A stretch of DNA of 64,000 bases from Adiantum capillus-veneris (GCA_014529385.2 CM043944.1:78509884-78573883); one strand, 5' to 3'. Shown: positions 12,023 to 24,423, counted from the stretch's first letter. The notes: generated from the letters alone by a model not told the origin. A program made the numbers and translations.

Positions 12023-12112
12023 CAAGTGCATATACAGACATTAGATTATTCTTGATCCTAGGTACATAGAATGCATCAACAAGTGTGAAAGAACTGCCAT
12101 TTGCAGTAGTAA

Positions 12113-12786
12113 TCACAATACTCCCTTAATCGGATAAGAGGCATTGTTGGCACAAGGGGTTGAATTCCCATGAGGGACATCCTTGAGAGAGATAAACAAG
12201 TCACGATGAGAGGCAATGTGCTTTATAGCACCACTATCAAAGTACCACACATGAGCATCTACAACAACTGGCATACATGCATCATCGGCAGAAGGATCAT
12301 AAGTGCACTCTCCACTCAAGGCCCATTCTACATCAATCTCAGCATCACAATATCCTTTCACAAAAGACTCAACAATAGTTGCACTTGTAGTGGAACCAAC
12401 CTCTTTTGCCTTCAATTTCGGACACTGCTTGATCAAGTGATCATTAGCTTTACATAACAGCAACACATCTTCTTTTTGCCCTTTTCATGAGAACTCTCAG
12501 ACGAATTACTGCCAGCAGAAGCATTAGGAACAGGTGATTTACCACTCGCAGAAGAACCATGAGAAGTGGCTACATTGCTGTTACCACCTTTTCTTTAAGC
12601 AGCAATAAAGGCATGTTCAACTGCATGCTGTTTAGCCCTTATTTTTTTGGATCGTGACTTGCAACAGCAATGTGCATTATGCATCAAACCTGAAAACTTT
12701 TGGATTTCCTTGGGTCATAAGTATTTAAGTACTAGCAAAAGTCTGGTAAGAATCTGGCAAAGCATCAAGAAACCCACCTGCAAGGG
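12113..12786 (-). pseudogene. copia gag 3' part and protease start of C2
   Basis: Minus strand from 12786: LDALPDSYQTFAST, a stop, then a Ser/Asn-rich linker, a decayed zinc-knuckle region (LIKQCPKLKAKE), and the protease VWYFDSGAIKHIASHRDLF with the DSG active site. It truncates at 12786 within gag. The matching region of C1 lies at 5740-6300. Confidence 0.75.
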
Positions 12787-13332
12787 GGGTGAAAAGTTAA
12801 AACGTTGTTGTACAGAGAATTTTAGCGTGCTCATACATATTTGCTAGGTGCACTGCAGTAGTGTGTAGAGGGTATATCTAGAAGCTCTCAATCTCTAAAG
12901 ACTGAAAACAGCAAAAAAGCAGCAGCCTATGTCAGATGCAGCGAATGATAAATGTGACAAAGATAAGAAATTACACTTATCCAAGCATCCTTTCCTTACT
13001 CGATTGTGCTACTATTTAGTTCTTTGGTTCTTTGCTTAGAGAAAGTTCTTTAACCTTTAGAGAGAGATATTTTTAGATAAATAGGTAGATTTTTGTATCA
13101 TCCTCAGAGGTCAAATATGACCTATGGGACCAAAGATAGATGTGATGTAGTATGTATGGGGCTAGTAAGTGATTCTCAATGCTCTAGGATTGTGGTGATG
13201 AGAGTTGCAATGGAGATGTGTGGCTGGGAGAGGAAAGTATTGTTAGAGTTCAGTCATCTTTGTGATGGAGATGTGTGGCTGGGAAAGGAAATTATTGTTA
13301 GAGTTCATTCATCTTTGTGGATAGTCACAATT
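12787..13332. other. Stretch without a gene
   Basis: No coding region or RNA gene is recognised. The right part holds a tandem duplication listed separately. This is where the copia gag ends and the next gypsy RT begins, so two truncation breakpoints lie inside. Confidence 0.5.
13206..13319 (+). repeat. Two-copy tandem repeat, about 57 bp
   Basis: The unit contains ATGGAGATGTGTGGCTGGGA and ends in TCATCTTTGTG. It occurs twice in a row with a few substitutions, just upstream of the gypsy RT fragment. Confidence 0.8.
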
Positions 13333-15075
13333 GCATTAGAGGACCAAGCTAAAACTGCTTTTATAACCGAATTTGGAGTGTTCGTTTTTTTTTTAATGGC
13401 TTTTGGCTTAACCAATGCTCCTGCTACCTTCTAAAGATTGATAAACACTGCTTTTAAGGAATATTTGAGGGAGTTTTGCGAAGCTTCCTTAGATGACCTT
13501 TGTGTTTATTCCTCTTGGAAAGAACATCTATCATGTTTACGAAAAGTGTTTGGAAAGTGCAAATTGTATTGCATCTCATTAGACCCTTTCAAATGCCAAT
13601 TTTGGGTTAAACATGGAGTCATTTAGGGCATATAGTGTCCAAAAATGGGATTTCCACATGTGAGAGAAAAATTAAAGCCATTTCCAATTTGCCACCACCT
13701 ACAAACTATAAAGGAGTTCAAAGGTTCATGGACCGTGTTGGTTATTACCGGCGGTTTATTTTAAACTTTGTCGAGATAGATCGCCCATTGTACAAGCTTA
13801 TTATTGAGTTCCACTAGACCGCGGAGTGTGACTATGCTTATGAGTTATTAAAAAAGTCCTTGACATGTGCTCCCATCCTACGAAGGCCCGAATGGAATGT
13901 AATTTTCCATGTGCATATTGATGCATCAAACTTTGCTATTGGGTGTGTCCTAGTTAAACCAAGAGAACATAAATTGGACTATCCCATTAGCTTTGCAATT
14001 CGTCAATTAAATGATGCTGATAGGAACTACACCACTACACAGCAAGAAGGTTTAGCTATGATTTACGCAGTAAAAAAAAAATTCTACTGCCTTCTTGCCA
14101 ACAAGTTTGTTTTCTATGTGGATCTCAAGCCTTATTGTATATAGTAAATAAACCTTGTTTCATGGAAAGAATTACACGATGGTTATTAATTCTTCTTGAG
14201 TTTGACTTTACCGTTGTGGTGAGACCCGGTAAAAGACATGTCATGGCGGATCATTTGTCTTGCATACCCAATGGTGAAGCCCCTACTGGAATTGATGATG
14301 AATTGCCTGATACTTCCCTATTCCTAGTCAAGACCATGCCTGAATGGAGTGAGAAGATTGTGAACTTTTTAGTTAATTGTTTTCCACCCAAAGAGCTTCG
14401 TAAGGATATAGCTAAAAAACTATTAAAGGTATGTGAAACTTATTCTCTAATTGCAGGAACTCTCTACAAGTTAGGTAAGGAAGATATTCTTAGACATTGT
14501 GCTTGTGAGGATGAGTATTTATACATACTGCAAGAAGCCCACATGGGTATAGCCGGAGGAAATTTTTCAAGGAAGCTAACTGCTAAAAAGGTGTTGCAGT
14601 CAGGCTATTGGTGGCCTACCTTATTCAAGCATGCATCACTTTTTGCAAAAGGGTGTGATGAATGCCAACAGTACAAGATCACACAACGTAAGGATAAGAT
14701 GCCTTTACATCTTATTGAAGTGACTCAACCATTTGAAAAATGGGGTTTAGACTTTGTAGGCCCAATTAGTTTGGCAACTCATAACACTTAATCTTGATAT
14801 ATTATTGTTTCCACTAACTATGTGACAAAGTGGGTGGAAGCCAAGGCGACACGCAAGGCTGATGCAAGGTCAACTGCTAAGTTTCTCTTTGAGAACATTA
14901 TTACACTATTTGGTTGTCCCCTTGAGATTGTGAGTGACAATGGTACTCATTTAATAAATGGAGTGATAAAGGAACTCACGACAAACTTCATGATAGCCCA
15001 CCATATGTCTACACCTTATTATCCACAAGCAAATGGCCAAGCTAAGAGCACTAACAAGACTTTAATTTCTGTATC
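13333..15075 (+). pseudogene. Ty3/gypsy pol fragment, third lineage (RT, RNase H, integrase)
   Basis: RT begins mid-domain with KTAFITEFGVF and [12 protein letters not shown], then the catalytic DDLCVYS box, thumb (IVSKNGISTCERKIKAI) and YYRRFILNF. RNase H gives HIDASNFAIGCVLVKPRE and NYTTTQQEGLAMIYAVKK. The integrase zinc region holds HMGIAGG and KGCDECQQYK; the core has LDFVGPIS, VSDNGTHLI and YYPQANGQAKSTNKTL. The last motif has Lys where the DDE glutamate normally is (GQAE), so catalysis would be lost. Stops at about 13432, 13626, 13815, 14144 and 14790 also break it. Motif style resembles Tat/Athila-type integrases. Gag and protease are missing and the integrase tail is cut near 15075. 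Confidence 0.87.
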
Positions 15076-15393
15076 ATTCAGCTCAAACATAGATTAAAAA
15101 AATAAAGCTTCTTGCTCTTCATGTGGTTCTTCTACAGAAACACAAACTTCTTCACAACTTTCACCTACCACCAAAATTGTATAGAAAAACAAGGAAAGAA
15201 TAGCACCTCCCATTGTAAATTCATCACCTAAAACAACATTTCAAGTAAAATCATGGGAGAGTACCTTACCACCCCTGTAACTAGATGAGATGCCTAGGGT
15301 GGGCAAAACTATTGGTCAAAGTCTTCACCCATTACAACTTGGAACATTTGGTTTCAAAAGGTGACGAGATCGTTCCAATAGGTATGATCTACC

Positions 15394-15660
15394 CAAGGAA
15401 GGGGGGAGTGTTTACTGACATCCATCATTCACTTCTCCCCTCTCAACCTTCCTCCCTGACCTTTCAATCTCCCAATCTTAGGGAATATATATATATAGCC
15501 CTATACTCAAGAAAACAAAAATAAAAAAGTAAAAGAGCAAGAGCCACCAAACAAAAAGCTTGAAACCTACAAATTCTAGTACATGACCCAAAAATCATAA
15601 TAAAAAATTATGCACAAGGACACGACCTTTTGACATGACCCTTATAATATTTTCACACTA
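15394..15660 (+). repeat. Polypurine tract and probable 3' LTR start
   Basis: AAGGAAGGGGGGAG (15395-15408) is a polypurine tract, directly followed by TG at 15409. A TATATATATATA promoter-like stretch lies near 15486. This is the expected layout of a 3' LTR U3 region. The LTR end is not identifiable and no partner LTR is seen. It could belong to the preceding gypsy fragment or to another element. Confidence 0.5.
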
Positions 15661-15674
15661 ACCAAAATATATCT

Positions 15675-16067
15675 ATGTGTACAGATATGGCTAATACGCT
15701 AGAGTCATCCACTCCTACCTTGGGTGAGAGGTACCCTCTTTACTTTTCACAAGTGTTTCACATAGTCTACCTAGTGCTTGCATGTGAATGGGATTTGGTA
15801 GATACACTAGCGTGTGAGAAAAAATTTGAGGAATTAGAATGGTTGATACCTCTCTTAACTACAACTGATTCCTACTTAGTAGAGAACGTCTCTCCGATTA
15901 CACAAGCTTACCCTTTTGAGCAAGATGACTATACACGCCTAGTGACATTCTTAGTGAACATATGTGCATCTAATGATGAGGAAGATTTACATGATTACAT
16001 GGATGGCATGTATGGTCTCACTGATGATGACTTTATTTTTCTTGACAATGAAGAGGATAGGACTTAG
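15675..16067 (+). CDS. Unrecognised 130-residue ORF
   Basis: An open frame of 130 codons with an acidic C-terminus (EDLHDYMDGMYGLTDDDFIF). I do not recognise the family. It contains no signal peptide and no obvious motif. It lies between retroelement debris and may be a fragment of an element-encoded polyprotein. Only its length and moderate complexity argue that it is or was coding. Confidence 0.25.
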   Translation: MCTDMANTLESSTPTLGERYPLYFSQVFHIVYLVLACEWDLVDTLACEKKFEELEWLIPLLTTTDSYLVENVSPITQAYPFEQDDYTRLVTFLVNICASNDEEDLHDYMDGMYGLTDDDFIFLDNEEDRT

Positions 16068-17432
16068 GGCTATCCGCCCATCTATACAATATCTGCTCTT
16101 TTGACCCTCTAGGGGGGTGCAAATACTTAGGTTATGGTTATTTATGTTGTTTTGATTGTGTTCAATAATGTTAGGTGCCTCTTCTCACTGATGTGCCTCC
16201 TAGAGATATTCCTTGTGTTTTCTAGTATATACAGGAATGCATTGTAGTAGTTGGGATTTTGAACTTCATGCAATCTTTGTTTAGTTCACTCTTCGAATTG
16301 AGTGCGATCATCAACATGAATAAGTGTTTCTTGTCCATTATCATTGCCTCTTGTCTTTTTTAGCATCTATGTTTGTCTGCTTTAAATGTGATTGGTAGCA
16401 CAATATTCATCACATTTTCTTAGTATTAAACATTAGATTCAATATAATTTTATGTCATAGTCCCTTGTCTAGGTTTATGAATCAAGAAGTCTGACTAAGC
16501 TAGTTTGACCAACATAGACATTAGATCTCTTCTCTTAATACCATGGGAAATGCCTTCCTAATTGTCAATGGTTACTTTAGGTTCTTAATTCAATATTATG
16601 AAGCATTGTGTGCAATGTACTAGTGCTTTCAAGTGGGCTTAATCCCTCTTGACATTTATCTTGAGTATCATAAAGGGAGTTTACTATTGTGATGAGCATG
16701 GGGAGGGTAACAATGTCAATATCACCCCCCAAAGCTACAAAATTAAAATGCAGTGAAAAACAAACAAAAAAGAAAAAAAGTGTCAAAAATGTAAAATCTT
16801 AAGCTGGAAGAGAAATCCCAGCTTGATTTGGTACTTCACTCACATGTATTGCCTATGGTACTAGAGCCCTAGAGGTTTCCAGTGTAATTATTTTACCTTG
16901 AAAAGCAAAAAGCTCAAGGTGGTAGGGAGATTAATGTAGAGGTTAATTTCAATTGAATAATGTGGGAAATTTAGGGTAATGATTAAGATTTGTGAATTTG
17001 ATTAAAGAAATCTTGTTCCATGGCTTCTCTCTATGAGAGCAGAGGGATCCCTTGAATTCTCTAATTTGATGCATCCAAAGAACCTCATGCCTCCAAGCCC
17101 TAATTGATTGGGGTGCCTGATAAACATGATGGTAAAATTTAATGTACAATTCAACAAACTAAGGGCATAGCTAGTGCAAAAACATCTTTGCCTTTTCCTC
17201 TCGCTTGATGCTAAACACATTGAGCCATCATGCCTTAAAAACATCCTCTACTCATATGTGTTGGAAAAATTTACCTTCCTTTGATAAACCATATTCAGCA
17301 TGTAAATATGTTGTAGTGAAGAAAACAGTTTATGCTTTGGGTAAATAAGCTGCTTCCCACTAGCTTTCAACATGTTAAATGCCACCATTGAGATGCAAGT
17401 TGCATGCCTGCTATTGTGCACAAAGGGAAAGA

Positions 17433-17433
<1 letters not shown>
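16068..17433. other. Stretch without a recognised gene
   Basis: I see no supported gene, LTR end or RNA here. Composition is A/T-rich and ORFs are short. It is probably old repeat DNA. Confidence 0.4.
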
Positions 17434-17497
<64 letters not shown>

Positions 17498-17606
17498 CCT
17501 ATTCTTGTGCATTGAAATGAAGAGAGAGAGAGAGACCTATTCTTGCACATTGGAATGAAGAGAGAGAGTGCATGCAAAGAGAACAAAAGCTAGAGAGAGA
17601 GAGAGG
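17434..17606 (+). repeat. (GATA)n(GA)n microsatellite cluster
   Basis: A short GATA run (17434-17450) passes into (GA)n to 17492. Two further (GA)n blocks follow, with an intervening unit GAGACCTATTCTTG that is itself repeated at 17496 and 17531. Confidence 0.95.
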
Positions 17607-17635
17607 GTGAAACGTGCATGCAAGGTTGCATAGTG

Positions 17636-18606
17636 TCATGGTATGGCACATTTACAACATGAAATTTAAATTTTCACCTCAACTTTTTTTTTGGTATGAG
17701 GGAGAAAATGCTACAATATGTACATAAGTGTCATATGTTTGAAAACATTGCCATGGTTACAATCATGTGCCTACCTTACCGAGGAGGCGAGGCCCTAGAC
17801 ATGGTACTATTTCATGTTTTCTCACAATAAAACATGTCTACTTTGGTTTAAAGTGTACATATGTCAAGTGCAGCGAAGTGGCTCACTCGTTATGACTAGA
17901 AAGTTCAACGTGGGGGAACACCATCCAAAAATAGTAGTTCGTGTGCATAGTGTGACTAGAGGTCATGAAAATTGAAAAAAAAAGGTTCAACATAAAAATT
18001 TAGCTCAAGGGAATCTTTCCATAATTCTAGGGACTTTTACCAACACGTTTGGGCTCTTTATGGCCAAAATGGGTCATTATTGAGCTAAAAATGGCCCAAA
18101 AAGGCCATAACATGGTCCAAAAATATCCAGTTTGGCAAAGCATGGCTCCACATTCCACATCAGTCAAGGTTCCATGACTCTAAGCAAGGGGGGAGCTTGT
18201 TTGAAGATGAATATCAGTGCTTTAAGCCTCTCTGAGAGAAGGGAGACACATGCTTCTCCAACGGTATGCTAATGCAGTCCCATGTTGTTCCTACCTTGTA
18301 TTCAAGCATGTGATGGTTTCAATTAGGGATTTATCTATTCAAAAATTCATGTGCTATTGTATATGGAAGTGCTCTTCCATAAAATTGCCTCAATAAAGGA
18401 TTGGAGGAGGAAGATAACCAGCATAAACAAGCATTGTATCTATACAATTGGGATTGACACTACACCAAATCACCATACACACAAGATTTTAAAGTTGATG
18501 TTGGATTTTTCTAGAGTGAATACTCCATGGCTGGAGTTTTTCTCATTTTAATTGTGTCTTTTGCTTCCAATCTTCTACGATGTTCTTGATCTTTCCCGCG
18601 AACCTT
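17636..18606 (+). repeat. LTR of gypsy family 2, upstream copy
   Basis: Begins TGTCATGGTATGGCACATTT. Long stretches match the region starting at 37470 in the same orientation: AGGCGAGGCCCT, TTTTCTCACAATAAAACATG, AGCTTGTTTGAA-type runs and a TATTCAAAAAT end. It is followed near 18610 by a decayed primer-site remnant (TCAGAGCCTCG) and then gag. The two copies diverge after about 18370, so the right end is approximate. Confidence 0.65.
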
Positions 18607-19071
18607 CATAGTCAGAGCCTCGCTGTTTTACTAACCACACTACATACTTCTTGAAACAATGTGGAGTAGGCTAGGATGATGGTTCAAAAGCTTCATTGAA
18701 TATCTCAACACAAATCTTGAAAGCTATGGAGAAATGAGAGCAATGGGGGATATGGTTTGATCTAGTTGCAATGCAAATGTTTCAAGCATTTGTTGTGTTT
18801 ATGCAACAACAACAAGTTGTTGAAAAAGAGAACTTTTGTCAACTAGATCCCTTCAAAAAATGGTGAAAAAATGGAACAATTTCATGATAAATATGTAACA
18901 AAGTATCTTTGTTGTTATGTAAAGGAGATGGAACTGCATCGAGTACCTGAAGCAGAGATGGGACAAAGTTTTGAGCTAGTTGTCTCCTGAGATCAAAAAG
19001 CATTCACAGATAATTAGGAATGAACATAGGGAAGTTGAAAAGTGTTATAAGTTAAACTTGAAGAAAATTTC

Positions 19072-19327
19072 ATGGAGGAATCTGAAAGGTTGACAAAGAG
19101 AACATTCTTATACTGGGTAGTTAGGCCAAAAGAGGGACTTTCACCTACCAAACTTCTAAGGGAATTTGAAAGACACTATTGTCAATTGTCAAGGACAAAG
19201 AAGATGGACCTCTTTTTGCAAGTATTAGGGAAAGAGATTCAAGAGAAGCTATAGCTATTACTTAAGGACAAAGATGTTGAACAAGGCCTAAAGATCGACT
19301 AAAACGAGGTTGAAGATGCAGTTTCAC
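19072..19327 (+). pseudogene. gag of gypsy family 2, part before the insertion
   Basis: MEESERLTKRTFLYWVVRPK then LSPTKLLREFERHYCQLS and MDLFLQVLGKEIQEKL, a gypsy gag segment with the usual Arg-to-Leu-rich helical pattern. A stop (TAG) follows EKL and the frame continues LLLKDKDVEQGLKID. The reading is cut at 19327 by the TTCAC target duplication of the inserted LTR element and resumes at 24982 as LLAKQQQ. Confidence 0.7.
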
Positions 19328-19470
19328 TGTCAGAACAAGGGTAGGACCAGTCACGGCCAAGGGCCAGGATGGACATGCAGTCAAGGGGGTCCCTATATTT
19401 AGCACGCCAAGGGCCTATATAGGGCATGGGTGGGTGGAGATTAGCATGTTCCAGTCCCCTTGCCCTTACA
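19328..19470 (+). repeat. 5' LTR (143 bp) of the non-autonomous element
   Basis: TG...CA ends with a promoter-like CTATATAGGG near 19412. It differs from the 3' LTR at four positions (about 97% identical by eye). Confidence 0.93.
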
Positions 19471-19471
19471 C

Positions 19472-19483
19472 TGGTATCAGAGC
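19472..19483 (+). other. Primer-binding site, initiator-Met tRNA
   Basis: TGGTATCAGAGC, the classic plant complement to the 3' end of initiator-Met tRNA, one base after the LTR. Confidence 0.93.
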
Positions 19484-19563
19484 TAGGGGAGGAGGAGCCA
19501 TGGAGGAGGGGGGAGGAAGGTTGCATGAGCCAAGATTGCATGCATGGTCTCTCTCTCGTTCTC

Positions 19564-19566
<3 letters not shown>

Positions 19567-19621
<55 letters not shown>
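19567..19621 (+). repeat. (CT)n microsatellite
   Basis: About 27 CT units inside the non-autonomous element, just after its primer site. Confidence 0.97.
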
Positions 19622-19623
<2 letters not shown>

Positions 19624-19998
19624 GGCAGGCATGGCTTCTTGGTTCGAGGAGAAGGGATCTCAGTCAACAGGGCGTAGGGATGAACCCTTAATTAGTTGGA
19701 GCACTACGAGTGGACAAGCCCCCTAGCAAGGGAGGAGATTCTGCAGGCCGTGGGCATGGCCTCTTCGATACACAGAGATCGGGAGGAGTCTTGAAAGCCG
19801 CGGGGGAAACGACCCCTGTGTCAGGAGGGAAAAAAATTTCTTCCTCAGCAAATCGGCGAGGAGATAGGGCGGTAGATGCGCACCGGGCTGAGGAGAAAAA
19901 CTCGCTTCATGAGCCCGCTGAGTCGAGCAACGCAAGCCAAGGTCATAGTGTTATCTCCTGCGTGCAGTCGAGTCCGCCATAGCCAGGGAAGTTCACAC

Positions 19999-20021
19999 TT
20001 TTTTTTTTTTTTTTTTTTTTT
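19999..20021 (+). repeat. Poly-T tract
   Basis: A run of 23 T within the non-autonomous element, followed by AAAAGGGTCTTTGGGGCGCC. Confidence 0.95.
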
Positions 20022-23000
20022 AAAAGGGTCTTTGGGGCGCCCTATTTTGGGCACCCACTCTTGCTAAGGGCTGCAGCCCATGCTATGCATGCACATCTTG
20101 TTGCATGTCACCAAAGGCCACCGTCACAGGCTCTGCAAGACATCCCAGGTGCAGGGTTTTTCCATGGTGGGCTCGAACACAAGCTGCAGGAGCACAATTT
20201 CCGCACATCCATGGGTTTCCATGGCGGATAAAAGACGCGGGAATTGAGTTCGTGGCTTCAAGGATTTTTGGCCGGAAATCGGTACATGTCGAAGGATGTT
20301 TGTATCTGGGAGATACTTCACGATGCATCCGCACACGGATGAATTATGAGGTTTGAATTTTACCTTCTTCTCTTTTCATAGCTTTGTGCATATGATGGTA
20401 TTGCAGGAGCCTGTAATTATCTTGGCCATGGTGCCTAAGCGACTACCATGGTCAGTTCATTCCGTCCGATTTAGTTGGTCGTTACCAAAATTCGGACTAC
20501 GGAGCAAGTCTCCAACAACACTACCCCATACCAGGAATGTTATGGGCTCCAACAAGGCAAGGTTGCCTAGGAGTACAAGTAAAATAGGCCATGTCAACAA
20601 GATCGATTCTAAAAGGAGTACATCAATCATGTTTTATCCAAGGAGCACGGCTCCATCCGCCACTATCTCTATATGTATTGGGGGCATGATCTCGCCCAAG
20701 CATCTATAGATTGTAAAAGACAAGCAAATTCCATATCCTATGATCTAAAACCTAAGTCAACACCCATAATATAGGATGTTATGCATTTCACTGCCAAGGG
20801 CAGTCAATAGGTATGTTAACTTGCTGCTTTGATCAAGCAGTATTTGATAATAGCTGACATTTGATAGCTCAACGGGTAGATGAGCATCGAGCAATGTTAC
20901 GATTCTCAATATCATGTCTTTTGACAAGGCCCTTGACAGCATGAAGTAGAGTAGTTATTGAGCATGTGCTTGATAAACTCTCGTATGCAATGAAATGGAT
21001 GATCACAGCTATCATTCATAGAACCAGGCAGGTCTGAGATGCATAACTTATGCGTGTTCTACTAATTTTCACTTACATTTACAATTCAACACGGTCGCTT
21101 TTTGTGCATGAACGACAAGGTCGACTCTCTTTGCTATGACATCTGTCGTCAATAGCATTTGTTGGCAATGAGGCCAGACAGAGTTCTATGAAGCAAGGCT
21201 TCAATTTCTACATCTTGCATGGAAGCTCATCACGTTTGGCATATGCTATGAGCATACACAATGGGGAAGGAATAGGCAAGGTGTTTGCAGGTGGATTCAT
21301 ATTGCAGGTTATTTCATTATGTACCAGACAGGTGTATAGGATATACGATGGTGTCTGTGCAGATATGGCTATAAGCTGTTTTGGAACGAGTTTTTCCTTC
21401 CGAATTTCATGACAACTGGTTACAGCAACAACAACCAGGAAGCAAGGCTTCAGGGAGCTGGCAAAATAGGGAATATCCGCTCACAGAATCCCTACCAGTC
21501 TAAACGGTGCAAGGTACTTATAGTTTTGGCTCTCAAGGTTGAGGCCATCACTCTCTGCAAGGGCTTACAATTCTTCATGCAAGGCATGCTAGTGAAGTCG
21601 ATCCAATTCTACCGCTTCCGCTAACACACTCGCAACTCTGTCGAGGACGCAGTAAGGATGGATTGTTTAAAATGATTGTTGGTTGCTATCAACACACACC
21701 AACAATACAAAGAACCTAAAATTTTGACTAGATTCACCGGCAAGGGGGCCCTATTCAAGTCATCCACAGTCACGACCCATACACAGTCGATGGTCAAGAT
21801 TTGACTTATGTTTTCTATTGCCTCTCTCGATGAGAGCGTCATACCGACAGATTGTGGTATGCTTATAGGATAAGCACCAATTCAGGCATAAGATGTCTAA
21901 GAACACACATTCTGGGCACACACTCTACAAATTTAAGAAAAGTTCCTCAACCCAGCATGCTCTCTTTCTCTCTCTTTCTTATTTCTCTCGAAGAATACTG
22001 CATACTTTCTAAGAAGCTTTTGCTACATGTTTCACTAGTGAGTCCTCCTGAGCCAAGATGCTCTAACTCTCATCTAGAAATTGGGCAAGATGCCATCCAC
22101 ATTAGTCTTCATCGGTTCAACGATTGAACACTAATTGCCATGAAGGCAATGAGCCACACACGCTGGCTAAGAGCCATTGTTAAATCTAGGGTAAGACCCA
22201 ACTATTGGCATTCCTTGGGTGATTTTTCTTAGGATCAAACAGAGTCGCTCAGTGGAGTACACATCGAACATATCGGCGTTAATGGACAAGCAAGAGTCGT
22301 GTCATTTCGGAGGATTAGGGTGTCATTTTTGCACTATATGTTTCTAGTGCGATGCTCAAGTTGATTTTTTGATACTCTGACACTTACATCAGCTAATCTA
22401 TACCATGGAGTCTAGAGGCAGCAAACAGTTGAGACAGCATGGCTGTTGATACGAGCTAGGCATCTCACTTGTGTGGATTTCTTGCTCTCTCTATAGCACT
22501 ACGACTGTCTATGGCATTACAGTTTTGGGGTACAACCCAGCGGGTGTTTACTAAATCACCCCATACGCATTGAGGATCACAGTTTGATATTTTATACTTT
22601 CAAAGAAAGAATTCCGCAATCTACCACGCGGTAGCAAAAAATTTCAACTTTTTGAGTTGATTATCATCATTCTGTATACGGTTAACTAGGTTGGTTACCG
22701 TTACCTGCTAGTTGCATAGTTCTACAAAGGGTCTTACTAAGGCATTTGACTACGTAGCTTCTACCCAACGGGTTTGGATTGTGAAGGCAACACCCAGGGT
22801 TTCTAGTGCAATATTGCTTGGTTTTTTCACAGGAGGGATATGTACTCCAGTGCATTTGAATACGGGTAACTGAACTTTCAGTTCAATCCCCAGGGCCATG
22901 CCAAGGGCATGTTGACGCAAGTATTTTGGGTAGTAGTGTCCAAAGTACATTATGCTGTATGAATCCACTTGTAGGATTTGATTTGGCACATGTTGTCACA

Positions 23001-23931
23001 TGGGATACAACATGGTCTAGGAACTCAAGGAGTTCGGTTTAGCCAATGTGGAGAAATGAATGAGGGTCCCTCTCACTCTTGTCGCAGAGTGTTTAGAGTT
23101 ACCTCCACACACAAGTACATCTTGTACTTGACGAATTTTCTTTTTTATACATCCTCATATTCCACATGTGGATAATATGAGTCTCTGGACTGACACTGGC
23201 GCCATTATTTCAATTATGTGTCACGACAAAGTCCAACTAAGTGCTGGTCAAATCTGTTTTCTAGACCATTTTTAGCACGACGTATCAGGAGAAATTTCAG
23301 TGGCTAGAAATTTTCGAGTACTTAGAATGACTTGTTCAGCTACAAGTATTGCTAAACAACAATACATATGGTTGTTTATACATATAGCAAGGCTATAAAT
23401 TGTTAATGAAAAAGTTTCATTGTCTGTACCTGAAAGTGATCAATGTTTCACCTTCTATTGTAATTCAGACGTTTCAGCAAGGCTTGCAAAAGATTGCAAC
23501 TGAAAGTATTTAGTTTTTTTTTCAAAAACTATTTACATTCCTTTTTAATGTGTGCTAGGCGCATCACATTTGCCATAAGTATTGGCAAGGATCATGATGG
23601 ATATATAGGTTCGGGTTTGTTTTTGCTAAATGCATGCACACTAGGTGTTATGGGCCCTAGTGTTTAGCAAAGGCTGATTTGGAACGGCATGCATATTCCT
23701 TAAGTTGTTGCTTATGAAGCATTTTGCACTCTAAGTGCAATATCTCTAGGAGATTACTTTTGGGTCTACTAATCACCAATAGAGGTCATGGCTCGGTTTG
23801 GGTGTTTGTGGATTTTTCAAGTTAACCACGATGGTTATCCCGGACATTGTTGATTCCTCAACAATGTTATACGCTATTGTGATTCCCCGTTTATCAGTCG
23901 TCTGGAATGGCTGTCTGTAAACCGTATGAGA
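20022..23931. other. Interior of the non-autonomous element without coding evidence
   Basis: Only short open frames occur and none shows a domain I recognise. Sequence complexity is normal and there is no dominant repeat, so this could be captured genomic DNA or an eroded ancestral coding region. Confidence 0.6.
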
Positions 23932-24048
23932 AACACACCTCAGTATTGTCAGTTATCCAAGGGGATAGGCAGATTACAAAGTGTGAGGGAACACACCTCA
24001 GTACTATCAGTTATCCAAGGGGATAGACAAATTATAAAGTGTAATCTG
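23932..24048 (+). repeat. Two-copy tandem repeat, 58 bp
   Basis: A unit starting AACACACCTCAGTA and containing CAGTTATCCAAGGGGATAG occurs at 23932 and again at 23990 with a few substitutions. Confidence 0.85.
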
Positions 24049-24148
24049 GTGTTGAAGGATATGCAAAGTGCGTGAACGTTAGCACCAAGCGATTCAATCA
24101 GTAAGCATTTATTGCTCTACTTAGAGTTTTCTTACTATAAGTTAAAGC

Positions 24149-24415
24149 ATGTTTGCGACTCGGTGTAGTCTCTTCATGTATAACTCAGGTTCTCAACCTT
24201 GCACACTCATTAGGGTGGGGTTGTTTACTGATGATGAAAATTGGGAACAAGTCAAGGACTTAAACTTGGCTTATGAGTTATGTCAGCAAGTTACTTTCAT
24301 GGAAAGTGACAAGAGGTACTCTTTTTGGTACACCTTTGTTGTGATAAACTCGTTTACCATGCTGATGAGTGTTCTAAATGGAGTCTACACACTATATTTG
24401 GATAGATACCAGTAA
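24149..24415 (+). CDS. Unrecognised 88-residue ORF in the non-autonomous element
   Basis: ATG-start ORF with a hydrophobic C-terminal half (FTMLMSVLNGVYTLYLD). The MITE inserted right after its stop. A second open stretch, interrupted once, runs from 24636 to the polypurine tract and contains DFIEPPTEPDPAQMNRW and FADENASPRGE. These may be the last remains of a polyprotein from an autonomous ancestor, but I cannot assign a domain. Confidence 0.3.
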   Translation: MFATRCSLFMYNSGSQPCTLIRVGLFTDDENWEQVKDLNLAYELCQQVTFMESDKRYSFWYTFVVINSFTMLMSVLNGVYTLYLDRYQ

Positions 24416-24423
24416 CATCAGAT

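Larger units (their letters stand above)
8190..12786 (-). mobile_element. Ty1/copia element C2, minus strand, inverted relative of C1
   Basis: On the minus strand: gag (12786-12113), pre-integrase, integrase, RT, RNase H and a probable 3' LTR (about 8466-8190), with a ~600-bp insertion in RT. Gag is truncated at 12786 and no 5' LTR or primer site is visible. Corresponding residues match C1 (for example LPDSYQTFAST and CANNASYPIKG). C1 and C2 meet tail to tail at 8189/8190, so C2 may have inserted into C1 or the pair may come from an inversion. Confidence 0.85.

Noticed and set aside
19710-19982. 90-codon plus-strand ORF in the non-autonomous element
   Set aside because: Three frames are open over the same stretch, with no domain. 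It ends in a poly-T tract.
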